NCBI RefSeq assembly: GCF_023078275.1
Contig: NC_062971.1
Coordinates: 11,036,001-11,100,000 of the forward strand
DNA from: Leguminivora glycinivorella
Lineage: Eukaryota > Arthropoda > Insecta > Lepidoptera > Tortricidae
Direction of reading: 5' to 3'
Length of the DNA: 64,000 bases
The notes beneath the pieces were generated by a model that searched no databases, was not told the origin of the DNA, and worked only from the letters and a program-made list of their open reading frames with translations. Below are positions 36,490 through 48,470 of the stretch, in pieces (position 1 is the stretch's first letter; every line of letters starts with the position of its first letter). The translations under genes were made by a program, and so were the position numbers.

Positions 36490-39400
36490 ATGGCCCTTGC
36501 CATAAGAAAAAGTACAACTGATTTATTCACCGTAGCCAAATGGCTTGCTCGGAGAGGTTATAATCAAGTTACTAATGGTATATTTTTATTACTAAACCAT
36601 ATTCGACACAACTAATAATACTTGAATAATTATTTTGCAGACTGTCGTTTTCTGTCAAGCCTTCCAGAGAAGGCCGAAGCGGTCCAAGAAGAGAAGCCAA
36701 GGAGGACGGGGCGAAAGCCAGGAAACCGGAATGCGGCTTTAGAGTTCCGTCATTCTTATCCTGAATTTTTGCCCGATCCTAATCCTAAGTGGCGTAACAG
36801 CTTACGGGAGAAGTTAGAGAGAGCAGATATGCTGCATAGGAGAAGCCAGATAGATATTCCAGAATTTTACGTTGGTATGTAGCAATATTAGACTTAGTAT
36901 AATTAATATGTAACATTGTGTGTACACTCATCAGTAATTTCATTTCATTTCATTTCAATGTAATATGTATGTATAAGCTTTATTGTACATAAAGGAAACA
37001 AAAGAGACACAGTTACAGAGTCAGTAATAATACTGAATTAAATCTTGAACAGAAAAAAAAACATTCCAAGGGAATATGTGGTACAGAATGAATACCTTTT
37101 GTTCCTGCGAATATGCATTAAAGTTTTGTTTATGTTTGCCCATATAGTTTTTCTCGGTTTCAGGCTCCATCTTAGCAGTGACCATAACTGATCCGCATGC
37201 TCAAGGCAAGATCAATAGATTTGTGGGCATCTGTATTGATAGAAAAGGCTGTGGTTTAAGAGCCGAGTTCATTTTAAGAAATGTCATTGATCATCAGGGA
37301 ATAGAGGTAAACATCAGTATAATTCATAAAATGCTGGAATAAGTATTTATTTTTTAATTTCCTTAACTGAAAAAGTTGAAGCTGAAGTTGAGCTGAGTTC
37401 ATAACAGTTCAATAAAATCACATATTATGTTTCTGTGTAAATTTTTTTTTTTATATTTTAAGAAGTAAGTAAAGAAAATCACATATTAAGTTTAATATTT
37501 AAGGTGCGCTATGAGCTGTATGACCCCACCATCCAAAAGATCCAGGTGCTACGTCTTGAGAAGCGCCTTGATGATAAGTTGCTGTACTTAAGAGATGCTC
37601 TACCGGAGTACAGCACATTCCCAACTGATATGGATCCCGAAATCTTGCCGGAGGGCACTCCTGTACCTGTTAATCCTGTTCAGGTAAGAATTAATAATTG
37701 ATTTTTGGGTCATTCTACTTTTTAGTGCAGGTTTTTGCACTGCTAAAAATGGGTTTTAAAAATTTTATTATCAGAGTTAAATGAAGTAAATTAACTGTTT
37801 TTATGCGTAATTATATCCAGACAATTGAAATTAACTGCCAGCATCGAATTTTGTACATATTTCTTTCTGAAAATGAAGGTTTTGTAGACCAAGGTAGAAA
37901 AATCAAACCACTTTGTTACCAATCTAAATATTTTTATTGAGCAGCTTCAGTCACTCATTACAAAAAAACAATTAACAAAACGTATTTTAGGAACATAAAT
38001 CTTTCTCTTCCATAACTATAATAAGAAATTATCATTAATTAAGTCTTATAAATCACATTAAATGACAACTGTGTTACCGTTGTGCACTTTTGTTTACAAA
38101 GATTTGACATAAAATGTATATATGTAAAAATATCTTAACAACGTATTTAACATTGATATTAAAAAATACTATCTTGCATCTGATTTATCTGTAATGTAGC
38201 TTATTATGCCAATTGTACAACTCAAATTGAAAAACCTATACTTAGAAATAGGGACATAATGGTAACACAGTTGTGCAACAGTAACAAAGTTGTTTCAATA
38301 GACAATTCTCTTCTCTACAAAAATAGCTAATCAGTCTCTTAGTTACCACAAAGGTTGAAGATAATAATTTAATCCTACTATTATATCCGTTTTACCAAAA
38401 TCACAGCACTTATGCAGGTTGGATTACTTAAAAATTAATAAATAATTGCAGTCATTGTTCAAACACTTCCAGAGGATTAGGGAATTCGTAGTATTCGTGT
38501 TTCCCTTTAAAAATCTTTTTCGGTGTAGAACCACTTCAACAATGTTATCATAAGGTTCCCAACTAGTGTCTGTTTCGACCGCTTTAAAAAGTTTGCCAGT
38601 ATCATTTGCACCTCTGTAAAACATAAATTGTATGATGTAAAACTAAGTCTTTGACGAGGCGTTTTGTTTTGTGGTACCTGTCTAGAGCCTTTTTTCTTGC
38701 TTCCTCATTTTTAACACGGTCTAATTTTCGTTTGTTTCGGTACCGACGTTGTTTTTCGGCTGGTGTTAGCGGCATGATTTTCTGTAAAAGATAAAAACAT
38801 GGCATTACAGTACTAATTTTACCGTCAGTAATTAAAGTAAGTCAGCAAACAAATGTGAAATTGTTAAAATATAAACCGATATTAGGTCGATACGAACAAA
38901 TCAACTTAAATAAAATTAGAAAGAATCAGTGACAGAGTATACTTACAACTGCGTTACCATTTTTACAACTGCGTTACCACAGCGTAACAAAGTGGGCCGG
39001 TAACACAGTTGTAAAATAACATGATGCTACCTGATATTTACGAAATGACCATATAATTTGCAAATCCAACAATAGAATACAATTCAGTGACATAAATGCC
39101 ACGTATCAATAGTTAAAACATAACGTAAAAGTTCTGAAACTTACCTTTTCGCCGGGTAACAAAGTGCACACCAAATAAACACACGCGTCTTGATTCACAA
39201 CATGGCGGCGATTGAGTGGCGGCACGGGGCTTACTGCCATTCCCTTCCACCCCGCTCTTGTAATGCCCAACCTACCCAATCGAGCCGACCAGTGACGGTA
39301 CAGTGACATCTAACGATTTTTTTGAGAAAATACCAGTAACATAGTAGTACCGTATTTCACTTCTTCCTTAGGGACAAAACTAAAGTAATTATTTTGAAAA

Positions 39401-41311
39401 AAAATAAAGCTGTTAAAAATATATGAAGCCTACATAAAAAACGCAAACATATTAAATAAATTTAATAAATTTTTGAAGCATAGGACTACACTGTAAGAAG
39501 AATACTTTTTTTGGTTAAGTTAGTCTGCGTATTGGGTCGGGGACACTTTGCAATACTATGGAAAACCACTATGTTACCATAAAATGCCACTATGTTACCC
39601 TAAATTATCTTAAAATAGGCAAAATATTCAAATATAAATGTTAACAGAAGTTAAGGAAATATTACGGCAGTTTCATGTGTTGCGCAATTTTTTTTTATTT
39701 CATTAAGAAAATGGCAGATCGACATTTTTTTGTCTGGGGGACACAAAAACCTGCACTAAAAAGTAGAATGACCCTTTTATTTATTTATCCCTCTTTGATT
39801 TATTTATATTATCCCTCATATTCAATTTTTCATAACTGTAAAAGGTGTGCATGCATAATAGGGAACTTGACTGTACCTAAAATATCTTATCCACTCAGTT
39901 GCTTTTGGTAGCTCTAGTTACCAGCTGTCACCTTTATTTTACTTGAGGCCATTGAACATTTTAGAGCAATTGAGTGCACCATGCACAAATAAAGCATCAG
40001 ATAAATATAAGAAGAACATGGATAAAAGTAATGTTTAAACCCATTTCTATTTAATAAGGTAGAAATATATAAAGTCACTGAGTTGACCGTGACATCACTC
40101 AATTCGATTTCATATTAATTCCATGTTAGCAAGACTTAAAATTTACTTAAAACAAGAGAAGATTTAAAATTCGTTTTGACAGTTCTTAAAAAAAATCTGT
40201 TTTGACTGGGAGGCAAGTACCCTGTTGATACTAAGACAAATATTCAAGCCTGACTTAATCCATTTTTGTTTATGTTGTAACAACAGAGTTGTACAATTTT
40301 TAAAATACTATACACCAAACAAACAAGTTTAAGATTTCTTCAGCAAAATTGAATACTGAAAAGAATACTTATTAATAATTGTATAATTTAAGGTTAAACT
40401 GAAACCAAGACCATGGCTGGAAAGATGGGAGAGGCAAGATCTTAAAGGAGTGTCTAATATTGAAGAATATCTAAAGGAGAAAGACAGAGTTAGACGAGAA
40501 CTGAGGAAGACCCCCTGGGAGAAATATGATTTGATGAAGCAGTACAGGTACTTTTTGATCTATTTTGGAATTTGATATTGTTTTTCTATTATCTAACTTC
40601 AGAATTAAATTTACCTTTTATGTAAAGAAAAAGGAGTTAGACATGGTAACAGGCCTATGCTATAAATATTTGTGAGTATGCACGGAAAACTTTGTTAGTT
40701 TATTTATATAAAGATATATCTTGTAAATCTCGCCTTAATAATGGCACATCTCGGACACTGGCGATCAAATATATGAAAGTGGCACGTTCCTAGCACACAT
40801 TCTAAGCTCGTGTAGGTGAACGCGTATCATGCTTGTATGAGTGAGATATGACAGGTTGAGTGTTCGGGTTTTTGACAGGCGGTAACTGTGAGGTAACCGA
40901 GAGGGGGTGGGCGGCGCTTTCAGCGGGGAGCGGAAGTGGCCATACTGTACGATAGTACTCTTTATTATACTGTGATAATGGTAACTGACAAAATGGGACG
41001 ATTTACAAGACACACTCACTTTTGTGTGTATATTTACAAGGCATACTCACGTTTGTATGTATGAACATAAAATATGGAAATGTATCTCAAAATTCTATAG
41101 TACAAATTTTGCATATATAGTAGTTTATTGTAGAATAATCTGTGAGAAATGATTTCATAATATAAATATTTGTTTTAGAAAAACGATTCCTGAAGAAGAC
41201 CAAAGCGAAATATGGAATGAAGTATACAATCAACTGCATCAGCTGCAGATAACGCGTAAGAAGACATACAGAAAACGCACTCTTAGCACACCAAAGCCGC
41301 AGCTTGGATAA
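36490..41311 (+). CDS. mRpL19: Mitochondrial large-subunit ribosomal protein L19 (bL19m)
   Basis: Exons 36,490-36,577, 36,641-36,874, 37,164-37,306, 37,504-37,683, 40,393-40,547 and 41,179-41,311 join in frame to 310 residues, near the usual animal length. Residues 1-27 are basic and lack acidic runs, as in a mitochondrial targeting peptide. The L19 core (about 107-200) reads GSILAVTITDPHAQGKINRF, GICIDRKGCGLRAEFILRNV and VRYELYDPTIQKIQVLRLEK. A charged C-terminal extension with WEKYDLMKQYR follows, as in animal MRPL19. It is a structural protein of the mitoribosomal large subunit. Intron 4 (37,684-40,392) is enlarged by a DNA transposon, which splicing should remove. Confidence 0.97.
37707..39774. 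mobile_element. TIR DNA transposon in mRpL19 intron 4 (GGGTCATTC ends)
   Basis: The first 31 bp, starting GGGTCATTCTACTTTTTAGT, are perfectly inverted at the right end. A 4-bp TTTT flanks both sides, but the flanks are T-rich so the duplication is not certain. Length is 2,068 bp. About twelve copies of a 13-mer CNACTNNGTTACC (either strand) lie at 37,908, 38,066, 38,261, 38,281, 38,946, 38,966, 38,983, 38,999, 39,154, 39,334, 39,566 and 39,587. The minus strand carries a small ORF (38,424-38,774). It appears non-autonomous or decayed. Confidence 0.8.
38424..38774 (-). CDS. Small ORF inside the mRpL19-intron transposon
   Basis: From ATG at 38,772-38,774 it reads MPLTPAEKQRRYRNKRKLDR, strongly basic, and in one frame stops at about 38,602. 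A 64-bp GT...AG segment (donor after GACAG, acceptor TTTTACAG at about 38,614) would splice it to a second open segment (GANDTGKLFKAVETDTSWEP onward), stopping at 38,424. The PLTxAEKQRRYR motif recalls N-termini of uncharacterised ORFs in animal DNA transposons. It could be the stub of a DNA-binding transposase N-terminus. Function unknown, splicing hypothetical. Confidence 0.4.
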
Positions 41312-41342
41312 CTGTCAATATGAAACTTAGAACTTAGTAATT

Positions 41343-41348
41343 AATAAA
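41343..41348 (+). terminator. Poly(A) signal of mRpL19
   Basis: AATAAA 32 bp after the mRpL19 stop codon. Confidence 0.6.
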
Positions 41349-41734
41349 TATAATTATCTAAATATACATTTATAATTTACATTTTATCCCTTTTCTATAG
41401 CCAATTACATACAACTACAACCTTAAATTAAAATCGGGCCGTGCAGATAAATACTAAATTACTAACTACCTGATGGAAGTGGCAATACTGGTTGTGCGTT
41501 TAGGACATGCTATGCATTCTATGCGTTTTAAAAATTAGGTTAAGAGTTAAGACATATTGAATCCATAGCCAGACGTACAATTGTCGTACATACAATATAA
41601 GTTATTACGAATTTACATGGTGAGGCCTTTTTAATAAGGCTTTTTAGTCAGATATTTAATTTTTCCAATGAGGTCTGTGAATTTTCCTAAAAACTGCTGT
41701 CAGCGAGCAGAATAACTAAACGCAAAATTATACT

Positions 41735-42075
41735 AAACGTCAAATAGTTTCTGAAGAACGCTAAAAGATGTCGCTACAATTCACAATATTTGTTCGTTTT
41801 CGTTTGATTCACTCGTTGCTTTGCGTGCATTGCATGCAACATGCAAGTTTGCAAGTAAAGTTTACTCTTGTTGTGTGCGTGACGTACGGCGTTCAGCTAA
41901 GGAAGTTCATTCGTTGCACTTGAATGCACTTTACACACGATACACCAATTGTACAAGAAGATCCAATAAGTTAACGAAGGAACATTAAAAACTTAAGTTT
42001 CGTCAGTGACTTGTGAAGTGCTAAGTGTTGCTTAAGTTGAATCCGGACTTGCAATTGACCACCTCGTCGCCGGGT
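41735..42075 (+). promoter_or_regulatory. Candidate promoter and non-coding first exon of an unseen gene
   Basis: AACGTCAAATAGTTTCTG (41,737-41,754) matches the mRpL19 upstream motif. The following 300 bp are locally less AT-rich and free of repeats, and end in a strong donor, GTCGCCGG|GTAAGTT, near 42,075. No long ORF. It looks like a 5' UTR exon of a gene whose coding exons lie beyond the window or were not found. Inference only. Confidence 0.3.
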
Positions 42076-43540
42076 AAGTTATTATTTATGCACTATTGCC
42101 TTTTAAAACTTAGTATATCGTTGTAACTTCCAATTTATTAATCTTTTGATTCACGAAAATTGAGTTAATGTCAACGCTGGATGAAACACACGTACGTATT
42201 TGGGAACTCGTGTCATAAATTCGCAACTGCATTTTATCCTTGATTTATTGATTATGCGTCACTGCTACTGTTCACTACGTGACCACCGTTATTTTCACGC
42301 CTTTTAAGTATACGTAATTTAAGTCATAACAGGTTTTTACTCTGTGTTTAAGTTGCGAACCATGGTATGTACAATTGGTCTGATATATTTGCATAGTTCA
42401 CGATGATTGCTAGTTGGATAAATAATGTTTGATAGGCCCAAGGCCCAGGCCCAGGCCCAGGTTATGCACATAAACTTATAGTAACTCTATGGTGGTCTCA
42501 TCAGCTATTTATTGTAATAACAATATGAATAAACGAAGAACTCGCATTCGAGTTTTATTACATTGCGGTATTTGATGGCTGTCCAAAATTGTATGTAACC
42601 TCAACAGCCCGCAATGTAACTAAAATCGCATGCGAGTTCGCATGTCGTCTAAATCAGGCCTAAACGAATCACAGTATAGTATGTGTACTATAATAATGTT
42701 GATTAAAGTATTTAAAATATGAATAAACATAGGCCAATATTTACCTAAGTTAAACCTCTTTCAGAATGCCAGCAAATCAAGTCTGATAAGATAAGAAACT
42801 CCTTGGATCCTAACTTCCTGCCGCTTGCATCCAGACCTACCCAGACTATCCTCTCCTTTAACGGGCAAGACTCAAAAAATGAATTCAAATTTCAAACCAC
42901 ATCACCATCCTCCAATCCTAAAAATTGTGTGCGTGTAGTAGGGTGTGTGTGTAGAAAAAATACAAAAAGATTATTTTACAGGGTGGTCTTTTTTGAGACG
43001 GGTGCCTTATAAAGGGTTAACACTATAAATAATAAACTTAATTCCTTTTTCTAGCCATATTTCTGTAGGCCAACTGAGTATGTTTTTGAAAAGCATTCAC
43101 GATAAAATTGATTGACTTATTCACAATTAACAGACAATTGCTTGCAGAGTAAATCTGTTTTTAATTAAACTTGGTCTCCCTCTGCTTATGCTGCACTGAC
43201 AAATACTTGTCAAACTATCATAAATAAATTGTTTCAGTTCTTAATAAGTTCTACACAATGTCAATCAGAGGATTATAAGCTATTAGTACATATAAGTTGT
43301 TACCATTGTAGTTAGGTACATAGAGTAGCATCATTTTGTACAGTCAATCTTAGATATATTGAAGTAGGCCAAGGTGTTCACAAATGCGTGAACAAAGTCT
43401 CTATTTTTCATATATCAAAGTTAAGTCTATGTTTCTGACTTTTCTGAGATATTTTTAATAATTTTGGCTACTTTAATATAGGTATGTAAAGGTGACTGCA
43501 TAACCATGAGTAGATAATAAGTTATTCATAGTATAGATAG
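42076..43540. other. Gene-poor stretch, possible intron
   Basis: Holds a short GGCCCA minisatellite (42,437-42,461), but no supported gene. An acceptor-like CTCTTTCAG followed by an ATG at about 42,767 leads to a stop after six codons. Confidence 0.35.
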
Positions 43541-43545
43541 AAGAC

Positions 43546-43660
43546 TGCTCAGGCCTAGTGGTTAGTGACTTTAACTGCTAACCTGCTAAGCCACAGTCCT
43601 GTCTTCAAATTCCGATGCAAACATTTTATTGTGATGAGCACAGATATTCCTTTATATCCT
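43546..43660 (+). repeat. Diverged tRNA-derived SINE
   Basis: GGCCTAGTGGTTAGTGACTT (A-box like), then CTTCAAATTCCG (B-box remnant), then TGATGAGCACAGATATTCC, which matches the body of the SINE at 23,785. Confidence 0.6.
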
Positions 43661-43665
43661 AACCT

Positions 43666-43802
43666 CCTTATTCATAAACATTCACTAAGGTTATTAAGCT
43701 GATAAATTTGTTTGTCCCTTTCTATCACACCAATATGTCGGAAGGGACAAACCAAACAAACTTTATCAGCTTGATAACTTTAGTGAATGTTTATGAATAA
43801 GG
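43666..43802. repeat. Palindromic MITE
   Basis: Arms CCTTATTCATAAACATTCAC and the complement GTGAATGTTTATGAATAAGG enclose two further inverted segments around GGGACAAAC. Confidence 0.8.
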
Positions 43803-46009
43803 CGGTAAAAATAGAAATATAATATTTGTAACTTGGTTCTATTTTAATTAGTTAATGTAAGTGCTGCCACAAGACAAACTCAACTAATATGCATCCAGCC
43901 ACATTTTTTAAATGAACCAGCTTTCTTTAGTAGAGAAGAATGTTATAGCCAATTAGCCATTATCAGTAAATAATATAAAAGTTATGGAAATAAATGCTTG
44001 ATAATACAAGCTTTTATAAATTACTGTACTTAGGCAATGATTACTTCTTGAGAGAATTCTAAAAAATCTAATCATTATTTTTATGAGTTTTCACAGAGTT
44101 CACTTGGCCTGTGACCACCTTCTGTCTTCATCATCAGATGCAAACCAAACCAAATAGTACAGACAAGACCAAAGAGTAGATTGTGCTACAAGGAAGCAAA
44201 GTTACAGCGAGGGTGTAAATTGAATTCTGTAATTGAATACTGAGCATAACAAGGGATTCTAAAATAGAATCCAAAGCGTAATGAGGGGTTCAAGTGTTAT
44301 CGCCCAAATCGAAAATCATTTTGCTACCATGTGCCACATACTGCTTTTCACATCACCTATGAGGAAATCCCAAATTATGAATAATCCCTAATTATGGCAC
44401 TTAAAACACTTTTTAAATATATTATATTAAATGCATAGCTGGGCATTAACTCGTTAATCCGTTAATCGTTAATTAACGAAGTTAACATTTCGGTTAACGG
44501 ATTAACTTTTAAGTTAACTTTAAAAAATGTTAACGGATTCGTTAACTTCCGTTAAATTTCATCGAGTCCGTTAATCGTTAATCCAGCACCCCAAGCGGCT
44601 CGCTGCGCCGCGAATACCTTGTCCTGCAGCTACTGTAAAAGCCCGTAGTACGGCAAAACCTAGGATTTAGGGTAGACCGGGGACAACTGAAACAATTTAT
44701 ACTTAATCGCTTGTAGCATTTTAATTTGAATAGTTAGGAAGATAAGAAAGTTATTTTTAAGAAGGAAATTTATTTGGCTTTTAAACAAAATTAGTTTTAA
44801 AGGTATGTTGCCCATGGTTATCTTGTATTATGAAATTAAAGAGGAAGCGGGAGAGTGGTTCAATTGACCCCATATGGTTGTCAATTGAAACACTATGCGA
44901 GGTCATTTGAAACACCCCTTATAAATTTGGGAAAAATAAAGAAATGTTTTTATTCATATCTTTATTAATGACTGCCGTGTTACAAAAACAGACCACCAAA
45001 AGATCACTTTTGTAGAAGACACTATACAATAAATATCAGCGCCTGAAGATTCTTTCAATATCTTGACATAAGAAACGTATGTAAAAAAAGAAATACTTGA
45101 CTTTTAATATTCTTTGTTTCGGTAACTTCTTACATATAAATTTAACATTTTGGTTATTATGAAACAGTAAGATATAATTCTATGGAATAGTCATAAAAAA
45201 ATATTAATGTGTTTCATACAAAAGTGGGTGTTTCAATTATAACCTTGTTTCAATCATAACCAGTCCGTAGAACAACGGTGTGCAGTGTATGTAGACATTT
45301 TTGAAGATCTGTTGGTCACATTCTTCTTTTGTCAGGCCAGAGTTAAACGTAGATATTGCTACTTTCATTCGTGGAATTTGCACGTCGTTATACTTACAAA
45401 AAACAGAACCCGATTGCATTGATAGTTGGTTACTTGTGGGGACGATTAAAACACAGGGACATTTGAAACGTTTCAATCGTCCACAAGGACGTTGTTTCTA
45501 TTATCACCACAACACATGTTTGATTTCAAAGTCAATTATTTACCAATTAATGACACTCCATCACTGTTTCATGGCACTTAAAATATTATAGAATCCACAC
45601 TCATATCACTTAGCGAATTAAAATTTTCATACTACACGGGTACACAAAATTAGACAAAAATATACGAAAGCACCAATAGTTACTTTTTTGGTCGAAAATT
45701 TTCATCGGCTCCCTGTCACTGCACGGAAAAAAAATATTTTAACAATACTACCAGAACGTTTAGTAAAATAGATTTATCGTAACTGATACTACAATCTCGT
45801 AATAAAAACAACTGTATTGTTACGTTTACTATATTTTGAATTCAATAGAACTAAGCAAACATTAATATGCACTAAACAGTTCTGTTTGAATTACATATAC
45901 GAGAACTCTAGTTTTATTTACAACTAATAGAATAAAGGTTACGATAATTCTATTAACAAGAAGCTTCTTGTAATGCCAAAAAAATAAAAATTATCTTTAC
46001 AATCTTAAT

Positions 46010-46560
46010 CTTAGCGGTTACTATCACAGTATACTTCCTGTAACTTTTTTATACGTTGCCATTACTTTGTAGTTCTCGTAAAGAAATAAAAAGAATATTC
46101 TTGTAATGTAAACTCAACGAAGAGTTATATTTAAAAATATTAAGTTTGTATAAATATGTACGCATCGCTGTCAACTCTATTATTTGTATCGTAGCGAATG
46201 CCATCGCAGTATAGTTGATATGACTGTTTTATAAGTTAGTATTACTTTGCAGCTCTTGTAAATAATGACAATAATATTCTCGTAATGTATACTGGTGAAC
46301 AAATAGTTCTGTTGAAAAAGTATTTAGTTAGTATAAATATGTGTTTCGTTTTTGTAACGAAACGCCATGTTTAAGTACCATTGTATATCTTAGTGAATGC
46401 TATAGCAGTATAGTTGATTTTACTTTGCGCCTCTTGTAAAAAATAACAATGATATTCTCGTAATATACACCGAAAAATAATTGTTATAACAAAAATATTG
46501 TCCGCATAAATAAATGTTTTGCTTGTGTAACGAAACGCAATGTTTTGCGGCGTGGTCGGC
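46010..46560. repeat. Three diverged tandem repeats of about 185 bp
   Basis: Units near 46,010, 46,195 and 46,375 share a core: GCAGTATAGTTGAT, then ACTTTG(T/C)AGCTCTTGTAAA, then ATATTCTCGTAATGTA. Two copies continue to TGTAACGAAACGC. Confidence 0.6.
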
Positions 46561-46679
46561 GGCCATTTACGTGTCATGAGAGATCACGCGTGGACGCGGA
46601 TCGCAATAGGTTATATTATTTATCGTTAAACGTACTCACTACGTATTATCCATTCGTTTGGTAGTTTCCATTTTAGGAA

Positions 46680-47823
46680 ATGGATGAAGATGTGCAAAAA
46701 CTCTTGCAAGGATGGGAGATGGCAGAGTTGGCAAAAGCAGGTGAGTCACATACCGTACATGTAGAACTTAGTAGATAATTAGAATGGTGAGTAAAAAGGC
46801 ATTTAATGTTGTATTCATTTTACATTGCATACAAATTCATACGACATTACGTGGGCAAAATCTAAATACTGAACTAATAAGGACTGTCCACGATAAAAAG
46901 TGGTCATACATAACATGATAAATCTTTCTTCCTGAATGCACATTTTGAAGCAATATTATATTTTGATAAATCTGTATACATAAAACTATATAATAATTAA
47001 AGCTATTCCTTATAATGCTTTAGTGTGTCTGAGGTTTCGCCGAATGTATACCATCAAGCATTTCATTTCTTGTACAGTGTTTTTTAACAAACTTCACACG
47101 CTTCCTGGCACAATTTTATAAATACTTATATTTTTATAAGCTGTTTTACACACATTAGAATGACATCTTAGCAGACAAAAAAAATCTTTTTGAAACTCAT
47201 TTCGACTTTTGGTAGTCAGGAAGACTTTCTACTCCAAGCACTGACAGTTGTTTTTTTATGGAGAGCCAAAAAGTGTCAAAAATTCGAATTCAGCAAAGTT
47301 AGAAAATCTCAGTACTTTCTTAATCTGATTACAATCAGAAAAATTATTACTATCGTAAAATCAGTATGTAATAGGGTATATTTTGGCTATTATAATTAAA
47401 CATTAAAAAAATATTTTTGTCATTAAAACTGTTGTACTTAAAGACTGCAAGAAGACACTGTACAAAAAAATATTGTTATCATGAGATACATACTGCTAAA
47501 ATTCATAGGCCACCTAAAGTTTATAATTTGTTTGTATTTTTATAATGTAGTTTGATATCTACAAATTATTTGACAAACATGCTGCTTATAAATTCTCATT
47601 ATTCTCAAGATTTACCATGTTATATATGACCACTTTTTATCGTGGACAGTCTTTATATATATCTGAAGTGGACGTAGAATATTACTTAATGTAAAATTTA
47701 TTCATAGAAATTTTAATGTCTTTTTCAGATGATTTACAATGGTTGCAAGTTTCCTGTGACCCATGCCATACTGTGGAACAAAAGTGGAAAAATTCTGCAA
47801 AATATAAATTTTGGACGAAATGA
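46680..47823 (+). CDS. Possible two-exon 51-residue ORF in the nested element
   Basis: Exon 46,680-46,740 (after acceptor CATTTTAG) reads MDEDVQKLLQGWEMAELAKA and ends at a strong donor GTGAGT. It joins in phase to 47,729-47,823 (after TTTTTCAG), stopping at TGA. The first exon looks like the start of a SAM-like helix bundle found in some transposon-related proteins, but it is too short to assign. The intron contains a MITE. Could be chance. Confidence 0.3.
46880..47653. mobile_element. Mariner-like MITE in the nested element
   Basis: Terminal repeats AGGACTGTCCACGATAAAAA and TTTTTATCGTGGACAGTCTT are bracketed by TA (46,878 and 47,654). 774 bp, non-coding. Confidence 0.75.
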
Positions 47824-48043
47824 AGGACGGTTCTATTAACACTGACGAATATATGAACAAAGTCTTGCACTAAGGATCGTTGAAATATATTTTTTAACAA
47901 ATTATATAATTATTTTATTTACTTTCAGATTCACCAATTTTCACCGCTCATAGCATCCATTCCATATGCTGGGTGACCCAGGTTTCCGGATCCCAGTTTC
48001 AACTCTAGGCTTCTGTCTCTTGGAACTGGTCCTAGCAACCTGC

Positions 48044-48470
48044 ATTTTTATCGGTAGGTACCTATGAATTTGTCTGTGCACTGTATAGACAACTAACATT
48101 TCTTGTAAATGTAAGAAAAGGTTTGTTGTCTATACAAGGTGGTACAGTAGGATTAAAGGCTGAGCCACGCCAGATACGTGTACGTAGACGTGCGCGTAGC
48201 GTACGCGGTGTAAATGACGAATCCTCATTAGAGATTACACCGCTTGTGTGACGTGTTTCCCGTGTGTGTCTAGCGGTGTATCATCTCTTTTGAAGATTCG
48301 TACTTTACAGCGCGCACGCCACGCACACGTCTACGTACACGTATCTGGCGTGGCTCGGCCTTTAATCCTACTGAACCACCTTGTATAGACAACAAACCTT
48401 TTTTTACATTTACAAGAAATGTTAGTTGTCTATACAGTGCACAGACAAATTCATAGGTACCGATAAAAAT
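48044..48470. repeat. Long foldback element
   Basis: Arms of about 170 bp starting ATTTTTATCGGTA, containing GTAGGATTAAAGGC and GATACGTGTACGTAGACGTG. The loop also contains diverged palindromes. Confidence 0.85.

Noticed and set aside
45237..45591. Overlapping ORFs on both strands as transposase remnants
   Set aside because: No transposase motif is visible in either frame; the stretch is subterminal DNA of the nested element.
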